Part shown: piece by piece, positions 60,495-64,000 of the stretch
Layout of the letters: each line of letters starts with the position of its first letter
Numbering within the stretch: the stretch's first letter is position 1
DNA from: Flavobacterium tagetis
GTDB lineage: Bacteria; Bacteroidota; Bacteroidia; Flavobacteriales; Flavobacteriaceae
Direction: 5' to 3'
DNA length: 64,000 nt
Assembly (NCBI RefSeq): GCF_016735615.1
Contig: NZ_JAERSF010000002.1
Span: 868,001-932,000, forward strand
Notes under the pieces: model-generated
What the model was told of the DNA's origin: nothing
What the model saw: only the letters and a program-made list of their open reading frames with translations
The model's database searches: none
Program-made: the position numbers and the translations under genes

Positions 60495-61667
60495 AGCGCG
60501 TTCCTATTGGCAAGTACAGCAACATTTGCACAGCAAACTATCAGTTTAGAAAAAGCAGTAGAACTCGCCAAATCAAACAACATCGACTTAAAAATAGCCG
60601 ATAAAGAAATCGAAAAACAAACCGTTCTCAAAAAGGCAGCATTTCAACCAGATCCGCTTCAGGTGCAGTATCAAGGAGGTCAGTTCAATAGTGCAGATTA
60701 CGATCATAATGTTTCGGTACAGCAGTTTTTTCCATTAGGAAATATTACAAAAGCCAACAGGCAATTGCAGGAAGAACTCGCAAAACTGGCCGAAAAACAA
60801 AAGGCGCTGTCTTCTTATGAAATCGAAAAAGCGGTTACATTGGCTTATTATCAATATTTGTACGGCGTTTCAATTCAGAAACTCAATACAGAATTGAATG
60901 ATATTTATACCAAATTTCTAAAGAACGCCGAATTGCGTTTTAAAACAGGAGAAAGCGGAAACATCGAAGTTATCAGTGCAAAAGCGAAAGTAAAAGAAAT
61001 TGAAACGCAGAAAGCGCAGTTAGAATACGATTTGGCTATTTATCAGAAACAATTGCAGTTTTTCATCCAGACAAATGAAAATATTGTTCCAGATTCAAAT
61101 ACAACTTTACAGTATACTTTTATAGAAAATCAGGAAAACACAAAAGCAGAAGCTCTGATGACAGATTTTTATCAACAGCAGATTTCGGTTTATCAAAAAG
61201 AAGTGGGAACATTTAAAGCTTTGCGAACGCCAAAAGTTGGTTTAGGATATTTTGCTCAGACAATAGATAAAGAGTCTTTGTTTCAGGGTTTTACAGCAGG
61301 GTTGCAGATTCCGTTGTTTGGAGGTGTTAACACTACTAAAGCAAAAGCGGCCGAAATCAGTATTTCGCAGTCACAATTGGCTTTAGATAAAAATAAAATG
61401 ATGCTAAATCTTCAACGAGAAGAATTACAAAATAACTTCAAAAAACAGCAGAAAAACTTAGCGTATTTCCAAAATGAAGGCTTGCATTATGCCGATCAGA
61501 TTATTGAAACAGCACAAAAAAGTTATGCTAATGGCGATATGAGTTATTGGTCTTATATCAGCTTCCTAAATCAGGCGATTGATATTAAAAAACAATTTGC
61601 CGAGGCAACGCACAGCTATAATCAAAGTGCCATAGAACTTCAATTCCCAAACATCAAAAACAATTAA
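60420..61667 (+). CDS. TolC-family outer-membrane efflux protein
   Basis: The 415-residue protein has a signal peptide ending ATFAQQ (about 37) and the TolC/CzcC helical repeats: two long alpha-helical regions with QFFPLGNITKANRQLQEELA and the partner QIPLFGGVNTTKAKAAEISI. It should form the outer-membrane duct of the CzcA pump. The N-terminus (residues 11-25, ITFANFALPLRTLRL) is encoded by a repeat arm, so the signal peptide is longer than needed. The next ATG is 2 bp downstream of its stop codon. Confidence 0.9.
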   Translation: MKKLLYNLRKITFANFALPLRTLRLSAFLLASTATFAQQTISLEKAVELAKSNNIDLKIADKEIEKQTVLKKAAFQPDPLQVQYQGGQFNSADYDHNVSVQQFFPLGNITKANRQLQEELAKLAEKQKALSSYEIEKAVTLAYYQYLYGVSIQKLNTELNDIYTKFLKNAELRFKTGESGNIEVISAKAKVKEIETQKAQLEYDLAIYQKQLQFFIQTNENIVPDSNTTLQYTFIENQENTKAEALMTDFYQQQISVYQKEVGTFKALRTPKVGLGYFAQTIDKESLFQGFTAGLQIPLFGGVNTTKAKAAEISISQSQLALDKNKMMLNLQREELQNNFKKQQKNLAYFQNEGLHYADQIIETAQKSYANGDMSYWSYISFLNQAIDIKKQFAEATHSYNQSAIELQFPNIKNN

Positions 61668-61669
61668 TC

Positions 61670-62944
61670 ATGAAAAATATATTTAAAAGTGTGACCGAAG
61701 ATTTAACCGCAAAGTTCGCAAAGAAAAAACGCGGAGTTCGCAAGGAAATTAAACTTAGCGTTCTTTGCGGAACCTTTGCGCTCTTTGCGGTTACCCTAAT
61801 TAGTTGTAACGAAAAGAAAGCCGAAGAACCACAGGAAGAAGAAAAGTCAACTACAGAAGTAGCTTTAACAGAATCACAATATAAAACTGTCGGAATTGAA
61901 ACAGGTTCTGTGGAAGATAGAAACCTTAATAAAGTCATCAAAGCCAATGGTTACACGACAGTGCCTCCGCAAAACTCAGCTGAGGTTTCGACTTTAATTG
62001 GTGGAACAGTAAAAGACATTTTTGTTTTGGAAGGAACATATGTAAACAAAGGGAAAGTTTTAGCAACGATTCAGAATCTTGAAGTTATCGGGATGCAGGA
62101 AGATTACCAGTCGGCTGTTGCTAATGTGGAATATTTGCAGTTAGAATATAACCGTCAGAAGACTTTGAGCGACGAAAATGTCAACCCGAGAAAAACTTTT
62201 CAGGAAGTAAAAGCCAAATTAGCTGCCGAAAGAGCTCGTGCTCAAGCAGCAAAAAACAAACTAGATGCTTTGCATGTCAATACAAAAGGAACAACATCGG
62301 TCGTGCCAATTGTTTCGCCTATAAATGGTTTTGTTGGGAAAATCAATATTGCCAAAGGCGCTTTTGCCAACACTGGAGTTTCGCTTTTTGAAGTCGTTGA
62401 CAACAGTCAGATGCATTTGGATTTAAATGTGTATGAGAAAGATTTAGGTTCCATTTCGATTGGTCAGGTAATTGATTTTGTCTTAACCAATCAATCCAAT
62501 AAATCGATTAAAGGAAAGATTTTCGGAATAAATAAATCTTTTTCTAACGAAAGTAAAACTGTTGCAGTCCACGCTAAAATTGATCCTGCAGATGCAAAAG
62601 GCCTGATTCCGGGAATGTATGTTTCAGCGAATATCAATATTGTAAATGCAACTGTTCCGGCGCTTCCAAAAGATGCTGTGGTTAAAAATGCTGATAAGTA
62701 TTTTGTATTTGTACAGGAGGAAGGGCATGCAGAAGAAAAACACGAACACAAAGAAGGTGAAAAGGAGGAAGCTCACGAAGAAGAAGTGCATTTTAAAGCC
62801 ATAGAAGTAATACCAGGAACAACTGATTTAGGTTTTACTGAAGTGAAGTTTGTAAATGATATTCCAACCAATGCTAAAATTGTAACAAAAGGCGCATTTT
62901 ATTTGCTTTCTGCAATGAAGGGCGGAGGAGAGCATACGCATTAA
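61670..62944 (+). CDS. Efflux RND periplasmic adaptor with His-rich segments
   Basis: The 424-residue membrane-fusion protein has a lipoprotein signal with lipobox L-I-S-C46, a beta-barrel/lipoyl/hairpin organisation (about 60-330; IVSPINGFVGKINIAKGAFA lipoyl half, IGQVIDFVLTN), a His/Glu-rich insert (about 345-375; EEGHAEEKHEHKEGEKEEAH) and a C-terminal GGGEHTH. The His clusters are likely metal-binding. Residues 12-41, the charged n-region and most of the hydrophobic h-region, are encoded by a family A repeat. It works with the CzcA pump. Confidence 0.9.
   Translation: MKNIFKSVTEDLTAKFAKKKRGVRKEIKLSVLCGTFALFAVTLISCNEKKAEEPQEEEKSTTEVALTESQYKTVGIETGSVEDRNLNKVIKANGYTTVPPQNSAEVSTLIGGTVKDIFVLEGTYVNKGKVLATIQNLEVIGMQEDYQSAVANVEYLQLEYNRQKTLSDENVNPRKTFQEVKAKLAAERARAQAAKNKLDALHVNTKGTTSVVPIVSPINGFVGKINIAKGAFANTGVSLFEVVDNSQMHLDLNVYEKDLGSISIGQVIDFVLTNQSNKSIKGKIFGINKSFSNESKTVAVHAKIDPADAKGLIPGMYVSANINIVNATVPALPKDAVVKNADKYFVFVQEEGHAEEKHEHKEGEKEEAHEEEVHFKAIEVIPGTTDLGFTEVKFVNDIPTNAKIVTKGAFYLLSAMKGGGEHTH
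61704..61793. repeat. CGCAAAG-word palindrome (family A, copy 5) inside the adaptor gene
   Basis: Left arm from 61704 (TAACCGCAAAGTTCGCAAAG) and right arm ending 61793 (TTTGCGCTCTTTGCGGTTA) pair over the first 11 bp perfectly, then with mismatches. The whole element is in frame in the adaptor gene: the left arm encodes LTAKFAKKKRGVRK, the right arm LSVLCGTFALFAV. Confidence 0.88.
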
Positions 62945-62959
62945 GAAGTGGTTTTGCTA

Positions 62960-63214
62960 CGAAAGTGCAGAGTCGCAAAGTTTTTTTATGCTGAAATGAA
63001 ATTTGCTCGCAAAGTCGCAAAGTCGCAAAGTTTTTTTTAGATTTAATGAATTTAATTTGAGTTGCCTCCAGCTAAAGCTGGCAGAAATTGAAAAATAAGT
63101 TTTGCCACAGATTTTAAGGATTAACATGATTTTTATTTAGCAAAGATTTAGCGTATTTTTTTAATCCTTTAAATCTGTGGCAAAAAAAACTTTGCGTCTT
63201 TGCGACTTTGCGAG
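62960..63214. repeat. CGCAAAG-word element (family A, copy 6) with nested palindromes
   Basis: Outer arms at 63006-63030 and 63190-63214 iterate TCGCAAAG and its inverse; a further GTCGCAAAG lies at 62971-62980. Inside are CCAGCTAAAGCTGG (63067-63082) and an element with arms TTTGCCACAGATTTTAAGG (63101-63119) and CCTTTAAATCTGTGGCAAA (63166-63184). The 410-bp gap holds no gene; the P-type ATPase starts at 63355. Confidence 0.8.
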
Positions 63215-63354
63215 ATTAATTCGCCAGAGTTAAATAAAAACTTAGTGCCTTTGTGGCAATAAACTTTACCACAAAATGCTTAAATTTAGGACATTCTTTA
63301 AACAGAGTTTCAGAACAGGAAAAACATGAAACTTGAAACATGAAACTTAAAAAA

Positions 63355-64000
63355 ATGATACATCAAGATAAAGAAATAAAAAGTGTAAAAAATAAAGCCA
63401 AACCTTCTTGCTGTTGTTCGCATGACGAACCCGTCCATTCTGATAATGACGGACACGATCACGGAGGTCATGACCATGAACACAATGCAAGCGGTAATCT
63501 ATTTAAACTGTTTTTGCCGTCAATCATATCTTTTGTTTTACTGATTATCGGAATTGGTTTAGATAATTATTTCCCGCAAGATTGGTTTACAGGATATGTT
63601 AGAATTGTTTGGTATGCGATCGCATATCTTCCAGTGGGACTTCCCGTTTTAAGAGAAGCTTACGAAAGCATTGTAAAAGGAGATATTTTCTCTGAGTTTT
63701 TCCTCATGTGTATTGCCACAATTGGTGCTTTTGCCATTGGAGAATATCCAGAAGGTGTTGCTGTTATGCTGTTTTATACAATTGGAGAAACCTTTCAGGG
63801 AATGGCAGTTAGTAGAGCAAAATCGAGTATTAAAAGCCTATTGGATCAGCGTCCCGATGAGGTTCATGTTTTAGAAAACAATGTAGCGGTAAAAGTCAAA
63901 GCCAAAGATGTTCAGATTGGAGCTATTATTCAGCTTAAAGCTGGAGAAAAATTAGGTTTGGATGGCGAATTATTATCAGATTCTGCTTCGTTTAATACAG
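63355..64000 (+). CDS. Heavy-metal P1B-type ATPase (Zn/Cd/Co type), 3' part outside the window
   Basis: The visible 215 residues start with a Cys/His-rich tail (SCCCSHDEPVHSDNDGHDH, then GGHDHEHN) instead of a ferredoxin-like HMA domain, then membrane spans and FSEFFLMCIATIGAFAIGEY. The stretch AVMLFYTIGETFQGMAVSRA and SIKSLLDQRPDEVHVL begins the actuator domain, as in ZntA/CadA-type pumps. It exports divalent metals from the cytoplasm to the periplasm, where the RND complex can take over. Phosphorylation and metal-site motifs are beyond the window edge. Confidence 0.9.
   Translation, partial: MIHQDKEIKSVKNKAKPSCCCSHDEPVHSDNDGHDHGGHDHEHNASGNLFKLFLPSIISFVLLIIGIGLDNYFPQDWFTGYVRIVWYAIAYLPVGLPVLREAYESIVKGDIFSEFFLMCIATIGAFAIGEYPEGVAVMLFYTIGETFQGMAVSRAKSSIKSLLDQRPDEVHVLENNVAVKVKAKDVQIGAIIQLKAGEKLGLDGELLSDSASFNT

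Overview
The window looks like chromosomal DNA of a Flavobacterium-type Bacteroidetes. It is AT-rich, lacks obvious Shine-Dalgarno sites, carries Bacteroidetes-type promoters (TTTG / TAnnTTTG), and has outer-membrane beta-barrels, secreted glycosidases and many flavobacterial domain families. No rRNA, tRNA, CRISPR array, IS element or prophage was seen.

Layout. 1-2.4 kb: end of a TetR regulator, its likely target DHA2 efflux pump, and a Qnr/McbG-like pentapeptide protein. 2.5-9.6 kb: aspartase, a BamA/TamA-like barrel, an OmpR/histidine kinase pair, a UspA-like protein and a bestrophin. 9.7-15.2 kb: MocR regulator divergent from an EamA transporter, an acyl-CoA oxidase-like enzyme and a CHMI-family isomerase. 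15.3-21.4 kb: DUF6377 regulator, GH3 beta-glucosidase, DUF1349 protein, acyltransferase. 21.6-24.5 kb (minus strand): a tyrosyl-tRNA synthetase behind a probable Tyr-rich leader peptide and attenuator, then an ArsR/Old Yellow Enzyme operon. 24.7-33 kb: TlpA-like thioredoxin, GH2 galactosidase, and an AraC-cupin-alcohol dehydrogenase-aldo/keto reductase set that probably handles reactive carbonyls. 33.2-47.4 kb: a long run of general-stress genes (DUF4142, Rho_N/DUF7218, topoisomerase IB, DUF1328, DUF5661, acidic protein, DUF892 ferritin-like, Nei glycosylase, DUF72, PNPOx-like, response regulator, PAS kinase, SemiSWEET, SDR). 47.8-54.4 kb: a signalling operon with two hybrid kinases, a response regulator, CheR and CheB but no chemoreceptor. 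54.6-56.5 kb: two outer-membrane barrels. 56.7-64 kb: a divalent-metal efflux locus (DUF6660, CzcA-type RND pump, TolC, His-rich adaptor, P-type ATPase cut by the window edge).

Three points stand out. First, tyrS has a promoter, a 36-codon reading frame with six Tyr codons and an intrinsic terminator 12 nt before its start codon, the architecture of ribosome-mediated attenuation. Second, the intergenic regions carry many palindromic elements, each built from one short word iterated several times (CGCAAAG, CTAAG, ATTAAG and others). Third, two CGCAAAG palindromes lie partly or wholly inside the metal-efflux genes, where they encode the tail and stop codon of the RND pump and large parts of the signal peptides of the TolC and adaptor proteins.
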